From: DATMNI01 sp035570275
Lineage (GTDB): Bacteria > Acidobacteriota > Terriglobia > Bryobacterales > Bryobacteraceae
Direction: 5' to 3'
Assembly: GCA_035570275.1 (NCBI GenBank)
Contig: DATMNI010000058.1
Coordinates: 1 to 18,840 of the forward strand
DNA length: 18,840 nucleotides
Below are positions 1-6,217 of this stretch, in pieces. Position 1 is the stretch's first letter, and each line of letters opens with the position of its first letter. Both the position numbers and the translations under genes were made by a program. Below the pieces are notes generated by a model. It ran no database searches. It saw only the letters and a program-made list of their open reading frames with translations, and was not told the origin of the DNA.

Positions 1-222
1 CGGCTGGAAGGGGAAGTCCGTAACCACAGTAAGACACTCGTGACTGCGCTTGAGACATTCGACCGTTATCCCGGCCGCCACTCGCGGCATTTCGATAAAC
101 ACGCCCGGGCAGACTGGAGCGGGCTCCTGAACGCGCCCTTCGACTGGAAAGATCCGGGGCCGGGCATCGCGGCTGGGCTTGGAGACTTTCTCCCTGTGCG
201 GGCCGCGGCTGGGGGACCATAA
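1..222 (+). CDS. possible C-terminal end of an unrecognised protein (partial)
   Basis: Frame 1 is open from the window edge to a TAA at 220-222, two bases before the next start codon. The deduced tail ends in LPVRAAAGGP and matches no family I recognise. DUF1501 genes are often preceded by a PSD1/DUF1553 cytochrome-like gene, but this tail does not look like the usual end of one. Third-position G+C is only moderately high, and the two other forward frames stop within the first 45 bases. The frame may be open by chance. I list it because the spacing to the DUF1501 gene would suit a coupled operon. Confidence 0.25.
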   Translation, partial: RLEGEVRNHSKTLVTALETFDRYPGRHSRHFDKHARADWSGLLNAPFDWKDPGPGIAAGLGDFLPVRAAAGGP

Positions 223-224
223 AC

Positions 225-1640
225 ATGCAATCGTCCGATCCGTACATACTCGACATGCACCGCCGCACCTTTCTGGGCCGCGGCATCGCGGGCCTGGGAA
301 TCCTCGGGCTCAACGCGCTGCTCAACCCGAAGCTCTTCGGCCAGTCCACAGGCGTAGTGAACCCGCTGCACCATCCGGCCAGGGCCAAGCGCGTGATTTT
401 CCTCTACCAGGCGGGCGGGCCTTCGCATTTGGAGACCTTCGACTACAAACCCAAGCTGGCCGAAATGCACGGCAAGACCATGCCGGAATCCATGACCAAA
501 GGTCAGCAGATCGCCCAGCTTCAGGGCAAGCCGCTGTTGTGTTTCGGCCCGCAGCACAACTTCAAGAAGTTCGGCAAGTCCGGCCAGGAAATCTGCGATC
601 TGTTTCCGCACATCGGCAGCGTGGTGGACGAGGTTTGCATCGTCCGCTCCATGTGGACCGAACAGATCAACCACGACCCGGCCCACACCATCATGAACAC
701 CGGGTCCATCATCGCGGGCCGGCCGAGCATGGGCTCCTGGATCCTGTACGGCCTGGGCGCGGACGCGCAGGACCTGCCCGGTTTCGTGGTCCTGCTTTCA
801 GCCGGCAGAGGCGGCCAGATGCAGCCCATCGCGGCGCGCCAATGGTCGGCGGGTCTGTTGCCGAGCCGGTTTCAGGGCGTGAAGTTGAACTCCATCGGCG
901 ACCCGGTGCTTTACATTGAGAACCCGCCGGGCGTGAGCCCCAGGCTGCAGCGCCAATCCATCGACGCCATCAACGCGCTCAACCGGTCACAATACACCGC
1001 GCTCAAGGATCCGGAAATTCTGACGCGCGTGGCCCAATATGAGATGGCGTTCAAGATGCAAACCAGCGTCCCCGGCCTAGTGGATATGAGCAAGGAACCG
1101 AAGTCTGTGCTGGAGCGCTACGGCGCCCATCCGGGCGATGGTTCCTTCGCTTCGAATTGCCTGCTGGCGCGGCGCCTCGCGGAGCGCGGCGTGCGCTTCA
1201 TTCAGCTTTACCATCGCGATTGGGACCATCACTCGGCCGTCAAGTCCGGCGTCAACTACAAGGCCGAAGAGGTGGACCGCCCGACCGCGGCGTTGATCGC
1301 CGATCTGAAAGAGCGCGGCATGCTGGACGACACGCTGGTGATCTGGGGCGGCGAGTTCGGCCGCACGCCCATGTCGCAAGGCGGCGATGGCCGCGACCAC
1401 CACATCAAGGGCTTTTCCTTCATGCTGGCCGGCGGCGGCATAAAGCCCGGTATCAGCTACGGAACCACCGACGAACTGGGCTACGCCGCCCAGGAGAATC
1501 CCATGAGCGTGCATGATTTCCACGCCACCATGCTGCACTTGCTGGGCGTGGACCACACCCGCCTGGCGGTGAAGTTTCAGGGCCTGGACGTGCGGCTGAC
1601 GGGGATTTCGGGCGAAGTGGTCAAGGACATCCTGATTTGA
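225..1640 (+). CDS. DUF1501 family protein with Tat-type leader
   Basis: A 471-aa protein of the DUF1501 family, which has an alkaline-phosphatase/sulfatase-like fold and no firmly assigned reaction. These proteins are abundant in Planctomycetes and Acidobacteria and are usually exported. The N-terminus carries HRRTFLGRG (residues 12-20), a twin-arginine motif, then a hydrophobic Gly/Ala/Leu stretch, so Tat export is likely. Recognisable blocks are FLYQAGGPSHLETFDYKP near residues 59-76, NHDPAHTIMNTGS near 149-161, the WDHHS segment near 333, IWGGEFGRTP near 373-382 and GRDHH near 388-392, where His/Asp residues probably bind metal. Length is normal for the family. The start at 225 has a G-rich stretch (211-215) about 9 nt upstream; a second in-frame ATG at 255 would begin just before the RR motif and is less likely. 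Homologues commonly sit with a DUF1553/PSD1 gene, which is not visible here. Confidence 0.92.
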   Translation: MQSSDPYILDMHRRTFLGRGIAGLGILGLNALLNPKLFGQSTGVVNPLHHPARAKRVIFLYQAGGPSHLETFDYKPKLAEMHGKTMPESMTKGQQIAQLQGKPLLCFGPQHNFKKFGKSGQEICDLFPHIGSVVDEVCIVRSMWTEQINHDPAHTIMNTGSIIAGRPSMGSWILYGLGADAQDLPGFVVLLSAGRGGQMQPIAARQWSAGLLPSRFQGVKLNSIGDPVLYIENPPGVSPRLQRQSIDAINALNRSQYTALKDPEILTRVAQYEMAFKMQTSVPGLVDMSKEPKSVLERYGAHPGDGSFASNCLLARRLAERGVRFIQLYHRDWDHHSAVKSGVNYKAEEVDRPTAALIADLKERGMLDDTLVIWGGEFGRTPMSQGGDGRDHHIKGFSFMLAGGGIKPGISYGTTDELGYAAQENPMSVHDFHATMLHLLGVDHTRLAVKFQGLDVRLTGISGEVVKDILI

Positions 1641-1791
1641 ACACGCCGGCGGTAACTCAAGTAAAGCAGGGTATATGGGACGAAGGCGGACAAATGTTCA
1701 GCCTCGTGTCATGGCGACACCGATGCAAACGATGATCGCGGTGGCTCCTCAGACGGAGAGACGACTATTACTTACCCGCCACCAGGAAGCC

Positions 1792-2865
1792 TCATAGGGG
1801 CGGCGGGATGGCTGGCCAACGTCGGAATACAGAGGCCCAGGTCGCCGTCCCAATCTTCTGCCGAAACAGTTGTCGGACCTCTTCGGGTAAGTGCGGCCAC
1901 CCAGCTTTCCACGTCCCATCCCGGTATCCTTCCACGAGAGCGGCTTCGTGGTGCTTCAGTTCGTGCTCGTAACAGATCACAAACCAGAAGTCCTTCCGCG
2001 CTGCGGTGGCCAATATCCACGCCGCCTCCGGGTTCCGCGCCAATTGGTCCCGCGTGACATCCCACGTGGTGCACGGAGTAAGCCAATCGTTCCTCTTGCC
2101 TTCGATCCATAAAAGAGCCATCTCGCACTCGATAAGGCAGTCGGCGTGCGTGGAACCCTCGAGGATGAGTTTGCTGGGAATCCCGCGGCTCGTCCCACTG
2201 TCCAATAGGGCCAAAGCCCTGTCCCTTGCTGGGTTCTGGATAACACGCGAGGCGTATTCCCGCCACTGGCGACCATCTTGGGGTGCAAGGCGGTGCGCGT
2301 TCCTGATCATCCATGCCAGCCTTGTCGGGCTTGGTTCGACCGCCCGTTCCTCCTCCACTTCAACCGATGTCACGGCGCCGACATCGGCGACGACCGCGAT
2401 GCCGTCCGCCAACCGAAGAAACTCCATGCCCCAATCTCTACCGGCGTTGTCGCGCAGCCATGTGAAGACAGGGGTCACGCGTGTGCGGGCACTGTTCTCG
2501 TCTTCACGTCCCGGGTTTTGGTGCTTGCTGCTCTTTGAACCAGGAGACGATGAAAGTGAACGTCCGATGGTCGGTGCTGGCGGCGGCTGGCGGGCACTGG
2601 CAATTCTATTCTGAATATTCTGAATCTCGTTCCTCCAATGCACGTGGTCTGTATATCTATGTGGCTTGACGGGAAACTGCTTTGTTGCAGCGCGAACAAC
2701 TTCCGGAACGTCGTCCAACATAACTCGCCGAAGTTCGCGGACGATTCCCGGAACCGAGTAGCTCCTTATCATTCCTCCGTCATGGTCATTTTCAGTGAAT
2801 AATAGGAGATCATTTGGATCAACTGATGGAAGACAAATCAACCAATATCTGTATGTTCCTGCCAT
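1792..2865 (-). CDS. uncharacterised protein with a PD-(D/E)XK-like nuclease core
   Basis: About 357 aa and of no named family I recognise. The C-terminal half contains a pattern typical of PD-(D/E)XK nucleases: ADCLIE (Asp near residue 242), a hydrophobic strand, IEGK (Glu about 255, Lys about 257), then a helix with TRDQLARN, like the Q/R-bearing helix after the core of many such enzymes. A Pro/Ser-rich linker (about residues 90-125) separates it from an N-terminal region with no recognised motif. DNA cleavage is inferred from this motif alone. An ATG 30 nt further upstream (2895) is in frame, but the ATG at 2865 has AGGAGG at 8-nt spacing and is chosen. G+C falls to about 41% over 2761-2880 (hand count) against about 63% over 301-360, suggesting transfer. 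It lies 17 nt after the upstream gene on the same strand, a likely two-gene transcript. Confidence 0.72.
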   Translation of the reverse strand: MAGTYRYWLICLPSVDPNDLLLFTENDHDGGMIRSYSVPGIVRELRRVMLDDVPEVVRAATKQFPVKPHRYTDHVHWRNEIQNIQNRIASARQPPPAPTIGRSLSSSPGSKSSKHQNPGREDENSARTRVTPVFTWLRDNAGRDWGMEFLRLADGIAVVADVGAVTSVEVEEERAVEPSPTRLAWMIRNAHRLAPQDGRQWREYASRVIQNPARDRALALLDSGTSRGIPSKLILEGSTHADCLIECEMALLWIEGKRNDWLTPCTTWDVTRDQLARNPEAAWILATAARKDFWFVICYEHELKHHEAALVEGYRDGTWKAGWPHLPEEVRQLFRQKIGTATWASVFRRWPAIPPPL

Positions 2866-2873
2866 GACTAATG

Positions 2874-2879
2874 CCTCCT
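2874..2879 (-). promoter_or_regulatory. strong Shine-Dalgarno that fixes the start of the nuclease-like gene
   Basis: CCTCCT on the + strand reads AGGAGG on the coding strand, 8 nt before the ATG at 2865. It lies just after the stop codon (2883-2885) of the upstream gene. This favours the ATG at 2865 over the in-frame ATG at 2895, which would overlap the upstream gene by 13 bp and has no comparable site. Confidence 0.75.
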
Positions 2880-2882
2880 GGG

Positions 2883-3350
2883 TTAATTCTGACATAGATT
2901 GATCGTTCCGAATAGTTCGCGTGAAATCTCATCCCGCAGTCGCTCAACATCGGCAGGATCGTTGGAATCCTGATATCGCTCGACCTTGCGTTGGAATTGT
3001 TGCAGATGGGCCTTCGATAACGCTTCGATCAACTGTTTCGCCGCCGATGAGGTATTTAGGATGTCGGTGAGACGTTCGGGCGCCTTCAACTGTGTGACGG
3101 CCTCGGCGAGTACCTGGTCGTCTAATCTCCTGACGGCGTCCGTGATGTTGCTCATCGGAATCTCCAAGGAACCGTCGGTCCCGTGGTTCCAAACACCTAT
3201 ACCACGCACTTCCGGCCCGAAGCTTTCGACAAGTCTTTCAACTTCTGCACCCTCGATTACGACGGTTTGATGATTGCGTTCGATTTCCTCCAGGAACTGT
3301 ATGAACGTAATCACGGCCTTGAACCCCTTTTCGTTGGTTGAGTCGGGCAA
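2883..3350 (-). CDS. hypothetical protein, first gene of the nuclease-like pair
   Basis: A 155-aa protein I do not recognise. It starts at TTG (3350); an in-frame TGA lies four codons upstream, so the frame cannot extend far. A GTG at codon 13 is an alternative start. The N-terminal part (FIQFLEEIERNHQTVVIEGAEVERL) looks like helix-strand-helix, and the C-terminal half is predicted helical and charged (LIEALSKAHLQQFQRKVERY, DVERLRDEIS), which suits a small adaptor or regulator. No catalytic motif or membrane segment is visible. It is followed 17 nt later by the PD-(D/E)XK-like gene on the same strand, and its 5' end diverges from a toxin-antitoxin-like pair across a 103-bp region. An accessory or immunity partner of the nuclease-like protein is a guess from position only. 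Confidence 0.65.
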   Translation of the reverse strand: MPDSTNEKGFKAVITFIQFLEEIERNHQTVVIEGAEVERLVESFGPEVRGIGVWNHGTDGSLEIPMSNITDAVRRLDDQVLAEAVTQLKAPERLTDILNTSSAAKQLIEALSKAHLQQFQRKVERYQDSNDPADVERLRDEISRELFGTINLCQN

Positions 3351-3412
3351 CCCTGCCTGCGCACTTCAAGTAGTATTGTTGCGTAACCTGGACGCCGCCG
3401 CCTTGTTCGACG

Positions 3413-3441
3413 TTCCATATTCGCGATTCGCGAATATGGAA
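3413..3441. promoter_or_regulatory. perfect 13-bp inverted repeat, probable operator
   Basis: The arms are TTCCATATTCGCG (3413-3425) and its exact complement (3429-3441) around a 3-nt centre. It lies in the 103-bp divergent region and ends 12 nt before the ATG at 3454 of the winged-helix gene. AbiEi-type antitoxins are known to repress their own operon by binding inverted repeats in the promoter, so autoregulation by the winged-helix protein is the natural reading. No U-tract follows, and the position is upstream rather than downstream of genes, so a terminator is unlikely. Confidence 0.7.
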
Positions 3442-3447
3442 TACACT
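3442..3447 (+). promoter_or_regulatory. -10-like box TACACT, possible leaderless start
   Basis: TACACT abuts the right arm of the palindrome and ends 6 nt before the ATG at 3454, the distance expected if transcription starts at the start codon itself. No convincing -35 is seen. The GGAGG at 3448-3452 leaves only one base before the ATG, too close for normal ribosome binding. Confidence 0.4.
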
Positions 3448-3453
3448 GGAGGT

Positions 3454-3984
3454 ATGGAGCTCAAGCCTCAGGACGTGCTGGTGGCGCTAAAGCTCGCTTT
3501 GCATTCCAACGCAGAGCCGCCCACCTATGCGCAGTTGGCCGTATCCCTGGGGTTGAGCCCATCCGAAGTTCATGCGGCGGTAAAGCGAGCCAGAGCGGCC
3601 CGGCTGCTGAATGGACTGGATTCGCCATTCAGTGTGGATCGCCGGGCCCTCTTGGAGTTTGTGGTCCACGGCCTGAAGTACGCCTTCCCGGCTGAGCGGG
3701 GCGCGATGACCCGCGGGATACCCACCTCTTACGCAGCGCCACCATTGAATCGCGAATTCGCTCCAACCAGCGATCCGGTGCCCGTGTGGCCCCATGCGGA
3801 AGGAACGGTCCGTGGTTTCGCATTCGCGCCTTTTGCCAGGAGCGCGCCCGCGGCATCCAGGCGGGATGAAAAACTCTATGAGGTTCTTGCTCTGATCGAC
3901 GCCTTGCGGGAGGGCCGGGCGCGCGAGCGGAATCTCGCCGAGAAGGAACTGACGGTGAGGCTCGGCAAGCGCAAGTCGAAATGA
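3454..3984 (+). CDS. winged-helix protein, antitoxin-like partner of a nucleotidyltransferase
   Basis: A 176-aa protein with an N-terminal winged helix-turn-helix (about residues 5-70; helix pair in YAQLAVSLGLSPSEVHAAVKRA), a conserved HGLKYAFPAERG block (about 72-83), and a basic, helical C-terminus (RARERNLAEKEL). I recognise it as a conserved family nearly always followed by a nucleotidyltransferase gene. That layout resembles AbiEi/AbiEii and MenA/MenT, where the first protein represses the operon and neutralises the second. The start at 3454 is chosen because relatives begin M-x-LKPQDVLV; an in-frame ATG at 3436 lies inside the palindrome. The next gene starts within its stop codon (ATGA overlap), so the two are co-translated. 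The palindrome just upstream suggests autorepression. Antitoxin activity is inferred, not shown by sequence. Confidence 0.82.
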   Translation: MELKPQDVLVALKLALHSNAEPPTYAQLAVSLGLSPSEVHAAVKRARAARLLNGLDSPFSVDRRALLEFVVHGLKYAFPAERGAMTRGIPTSYAAPPLNREFAPTSDPVPVWPHAEGTVRGFAFAPFARSAPAASRRDEKLYEVLALIDALREGRARERNLAEKELTVRLGKRKSK

Positions 3985-4682
3985 AGCAGAACCCCAATTT
4001 CGCCATCACCGAAGCCGTCGCTTTACGCCTTGGACCGCTCCTGCGGGAACTCGTGTTCGTGGGCGGCTGCGCCACGGGCCTTCTGATCACCGATCCGGCA
4101 AGTGCGCCGGTCCGGGTGACGCGCGACGTGGACGTGATCGCCGAACTCGCATCCTACGCGGAGTACGCGCGGCTAAGCACTCGGCTCCGCACACTCGGCT
4201 TTCGAGAAGATGACGCCCCAGGCGCGCCCCTTTGCCGATGGGTGATCGACGACATGCGTCTCGATGTGATGCCAACATCCGGCGCGGTTCTCGGCTTCAC
4301 AAATCGTTGGTACGCCCACGCTATCCGCGAGGCGACGGAGTTTCGGCTCGCGCCACATCTGGTAATTCGACTCGTCACGAGTCCCTGCTTTCTGGCAACG
4401 AAGCTCGAGGCTTTCTGGACACGCGGCAGAGGGGATTACACCAGCCATGATTTCGAGGACATCGTCGTTGTGATCGACGGCCGAGCCGAACTCCCTGGAG
4501 AGATCGAAGCCAGCGCTCCGGAAGTGCGTCGCTATTTGACCGCACAGTTCTCGAAGCTATTTCAAGACGAGGGCTTTCGCGCATCTCTGCCGGGCCAGTT
4601 CCTTCCGGACGACGTGAGCCAAAGCCGCATCGCCACCGTGCTGGCGCGGATTCGTTCGATCGCGGCCTACCGTCTCCAATAG
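3981..4682 (+). CDS. AbiEii/MenT-like nucleotidyltransferase, probable toxin
   Basis: A 233-aa protein with the polymerase-beta-type nucleotidyltransferase signature: VGGCAT (residues 27-32), the metal-binding pair DVD (D49, D51) and a third acidic residue in RLDVMP (about D95). A Lys/Arg-rich block, FLATKLEAFWTRGRGDYTSHDFED (about 137-160), corresponds to the K...R...D segment of AbiEii-type toxins. Characterised relatives such as MenT transfer nucleotides to tRNA and stop growth, while AbiEii binds GTP. The substrate here is unknown. The catalytic residues look intact. The start overlaps the winged-helix stop by 4 bp. Its last 16 bp overlap the end of the convergent YXWXXGHW gene. A metabolic role cannot be excluded, but the pairing and operator favour toxin-antitoxin or phage defence. 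Confidence 0.82.
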   Translation: MKQNPNFAITEAVALRLGPLLRELVFVGGCATGLLITDPASAPVRVTRDVDVIAELASYAEYARLSTRLRTLGFREDDAPGAPLCRWVIDDMRLDVMPTSGAVLGFTNRWYAHAIREATEFRLAPHLVIRLVTSPCFLATKLEAFWTRGRGDYTSHDFEDIVVVIDGRAELPGEIEASAPEVRRYLTAQFSKLFQDEGFRASLPGQFLPDDVSQSRIATVLARIRSIAAYRLQ

Positions 4683-4975
4683 CCGCGATAGTACCGGTGG
4701 CGGTAATAGCGCGGGCCCACCCAGTATGCGCCGGCATAGGGTCTCCGCCCCCAGTAACCCGCCCGCCATGTGTAGCGCGGCCCGGCCGGATACCAGTGGC
4801 CGGAGACCCACGCGTAATCCGGTCCGGGACAGGGCGGGCGTGCGTAATAGACCACCGGCGGAGGCGGTGGCGCATAGTAACCCCAACCGCCGACGCCAAT
4901 GCCTAAAGAGACGTGCACTCGCCCGAAGAGTGAACTGCCTGCCAATAGCAGCAGAGCCAATAGGTTCGTTTTCAT
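4667..4975 (-). CDS. YXWXXGHW-repeat small exported protein
   Basis: A 102-aa protein with a clear signal peptide (MKTNLLALLLLAGSSLFG) and a mature part rich in Tyr, Trp, Pro and Arg. It carries YAWVSGHW and YTWRAGYW, matching the YXWXXGXW repeat family of small envelope or secreted proteins of unknown role. The C-terminus is very basic and aromatic (YYRHRYYRGYW). AGGAGG (complement of 4983-4988) sits about 7 nt before the ATG and fixes the start. The gene is convergent with the nucleotidyltransferase and overlaps its 3' end by 16 bp. Its promoter should lie in 4976-5264. Confidence 0.85.
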   Translation of the reverse strand: MKTNLLALLLLAGSSLFGRVHVSLGIGVGGWGYYAPPPPPVVYYARPPCPGPDYAWVSGHWYPAGPRYTWRAGYWGRRPYAGAYWVGPRYYRHRYYRGYWRR

Positions 4976-5072
4976 TTCTTCGCCTCCTACTGGTGGAAAC
5001 GCGCGCGGGCGGGCTCGGGTGTACGAACTTCATTGCGCTTTAACGTTGGGAAGGTGAGAAGGATTACCCGGA

Positions 5073-5104
5073 GGCGCGGCTGAACGTAACGTAACAGCCG
5101 CGCC
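5073..5104. repeat. 10-bp perfect inverted repeat with 12-nt loop
   Basis: GGCGCGGCTG (5073-5082) pairs exactly with CAGCCGCGCC (5095-5104) around an AT-rich loop that contains ACGT twice. No run of T follows on either strand. It lies in the 289-bp gap upstream of the YXWXXGHW gene, 98-129 nt before its start, so it could be a leader hairpin or protein-binding site. I see no gene in the rest of 4976-5264. Confidence 0.5.
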
Positions 5105-5241
5105 CCTGTATCACAATCTGTGCTTACCGATGATGACGCCGCCCGGCCGCATTTCGTCGACGCTGGTCTTTCCGGGCAGTACGTTTTATCCCAGATCACG
5201 CGGCTGGGCAACTACGAGGGTTCGGGAGCAGACACACGCCA

Positions 5242-5261
5242 CACAGGCAAGAATGCCCGTG
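5242..5261 (-). terminator. hairpin just after the FAH-family gene (repeat copy 1)
   Basis: On the minus strand the transcript would read CACGGGCA, a 4-nt loop, then TGCCTGTG, forming an 8-bp stem with one G-U pair. It begins 3 nt after the TAG at 5265-5267. A near-identical hairpin follows the LssY_C gene at 9182-9201. The position suggests transcript termination or 3'-end protection, although no clear U-tract follows this copy. The G-U pair forms only in RNA from the minus strand; the other strand has an A-C mismatch. Confidence 0.55.
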
Positions 5262-5264
5262 CCA

Positions 5265-6116
5265 CTACTCCGCCACCACGGGGTTCATCAGTTGCCCCAG
5301 GCCCTCCACCTCCACCACTACTTCGTCGCCGGGCTTCAAATAGACCGGGGGTTTGCGCGCGAAGCCCACACCTGCCGGGGTGCCGGTCGAAATCACATCG
5401 CCGGGCTCCAGGGTGAAGACGCTCGATAGATGCGCAATCAGCTTGGGCACATCGAAGATCAGATTGCGCGTATTCGAGCTCTGCATCACCTGGCCGTTGA
5501 GGGTGAGGGAGATGTTCAGGTTGTGCGGGTCCTCGATTTCGTCAGCGGTCACGATGGCGGGGCCCATGGGCGCAAAGGTGTCGAAGGTTTTGCCCATCAT
5601 CCATTGGCTGGTGGCCATCTGGAAATCGCGGGCGCTCACGTCGTTCAAGATGGTGTAGCCGAACACGTGCTCGCGCCAGTGCGACTCGGGAATGTGGCGG
5701 CCGCCCTTGCCGATCACCACGGCCATCTCGGCTTCATAATCGGTCTTGGTGGAATTCCTGGGGAGCACGATGGGGTGCCTGTGGCCGGTGACAGCGGTGG
5801 CGTACTTCGAGAAGACCGTGGGCACCTCGGGGATGGCCATCTTGGTTTCCTCGGCGTGGTCGCGGTAATTCAGGCCAATGCAGATGATCTTCGGAGGCCG
5901 GGGAATGGGCGCGCGCAGCTTGATGGCGGAAGGGTCGAAGCGTTCTCCGCCGGGAGGGCTCTCGGCCCATCGCAGCACGCGGTCCATGGCGTCGGCGCCG
6001 CCGGCGATGAGCGCGAGCATATCGTGAAAACCGGCGTCGTACAAGCCGATCACCTGGTCGTCAAAAACCACCGCGGGTTCGTGGCCGCGGGCGTCCTGAA
6101 GAGTTACAAATTGCAT
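5265..6116 (-). CDS. fumarylacetoacetate hydrolase (FAH) family protein
   Basis: A 283-aa cytoplasmic enzyme of the FAH superfamily, which cleaves or isomerises acylpyruvate-type beta-diketo acids using a divalent metal. The family block IICIGLNYRDHAEE is at residues 77-90. The metal ligands are visible as E128 and E130 in DYEAEMAVVIGK and D159 in ILNDVSARDFQ. The GKTFDTFAPMGP segment follows at about 175-186 and STGTPAGVG near 243-251. Length is normal for the single-domain subgroup that includes acylpyruvate hydrolases, 2-hydroxyhepta-2,4-diene-1,7-dioate isomerase and enzymes annotated ureidoglycolate lyase. The substrate cannot be told from sequence, and no pathway partner is adjacent. 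No Shine-Dalgarno is visible; TACACT lies 9 nt upstream of the ATG. The gene is divergent from the M1 peptidase across 101 bp. Confidence 0.92.
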   Translation of the reverse strand: MQFVTLQDARGHEPAVVFDDQVIGLYDAGFHDMLALIAGGADAMDRVLRWAESPPGGERFDPSAIKLRAPIPRPPKIICIGLNYRDHAEETKMAIPEVPTVFSKYATAVTGHRHPIVLPRNSTKTDYEAEMAVVIGKGGRHIPESHWREHVFGYTILNDVSARDFQMATSQWMMGKTFDTFAPMGPAIVTADEIEDPHNLNISLTLNGQVMQSSNTRNLIFDVPKLIAHLSSVFTLEPGDVISTGTPAGVGFARKPPVYLKPGDEVVVEVEGLGQLMNPVVAE

Positions 6117-6125
6117 ACCACTTCG

Positions 6126-6131
6126 AGTGTA
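6126..6131 (-). promoter_or_regulatory. -10-like box TACACT before the FAH-family gene
   Basis: On the minus strand TACACT ends 9 nt before the ATG at 6116. No Shine-Dalgarno or clear -35 is seen. It suits a leaderless or very short-leader transcript, in line with similar boxes before three other genes in this window. Confidence 0.35.
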
Positions 6132-6204
6132 AACGAAAGGCGCCCGCGTTCGTCTGTAACGACATCTGAAACCGGCGTCTGTACCGGGGTTCGTCGGAAC
6201 CCTG

Positions 6205-6210
6205 TAGACT
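6205..6210 (+). promoter_or_regulatory. -10-like box TAGACT before the M1 peptidase gene
   Basis: TAGACT ends 7 nt before the ATG at 6218 and no Shine-Dalgarno is present between them. This spacing puts the predicted transcription start at or next to the start codon. Confidence 0.4.
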
Positions 6211-6217
6211 GAAACCT

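Noticed and set aside
66..686. 206-codon leftward open frame opposite the DUF1501 gene
   Set aside because: It shadows the DUF1501 coding frame in G+C-rich DNA, has no recognisable domain, and the DUF1501 protein is clear on the other strand.
2006..2614. 202-codon rightward open frame inside the nuclease-like gene
   Set aside because: Its translation is rich in Ser/Arg with no motif. The opposite strand has a strong ribosome binding site, an operon partner and a nuclease-like motif.
5073..5104. rho-independent terminator
   Set aside because: The stem is perfect, but neither strand has a T-run after it and it lies upstream, not downstream, of the nearest leftward gene.
5120..5240. short protein-like rightward stretch (HFVDAGLSGQYVLSQITRLG) in the gap after the YXWXXGHW gene
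   Set aside because: It reads smoothly but has no ribosome binding site or family match, and beyond it the frame runs into the hairpin and the 3' end of the FAH gene. It may be a remnant, but I cannot support it.
5430..6212. 260-codon rightward open frame opposite the FAH-family gene
   Set aside because: The His/Gly/Val-rich translation is typical of a reversed coding frame; the FAH gene has all its metal ligands.
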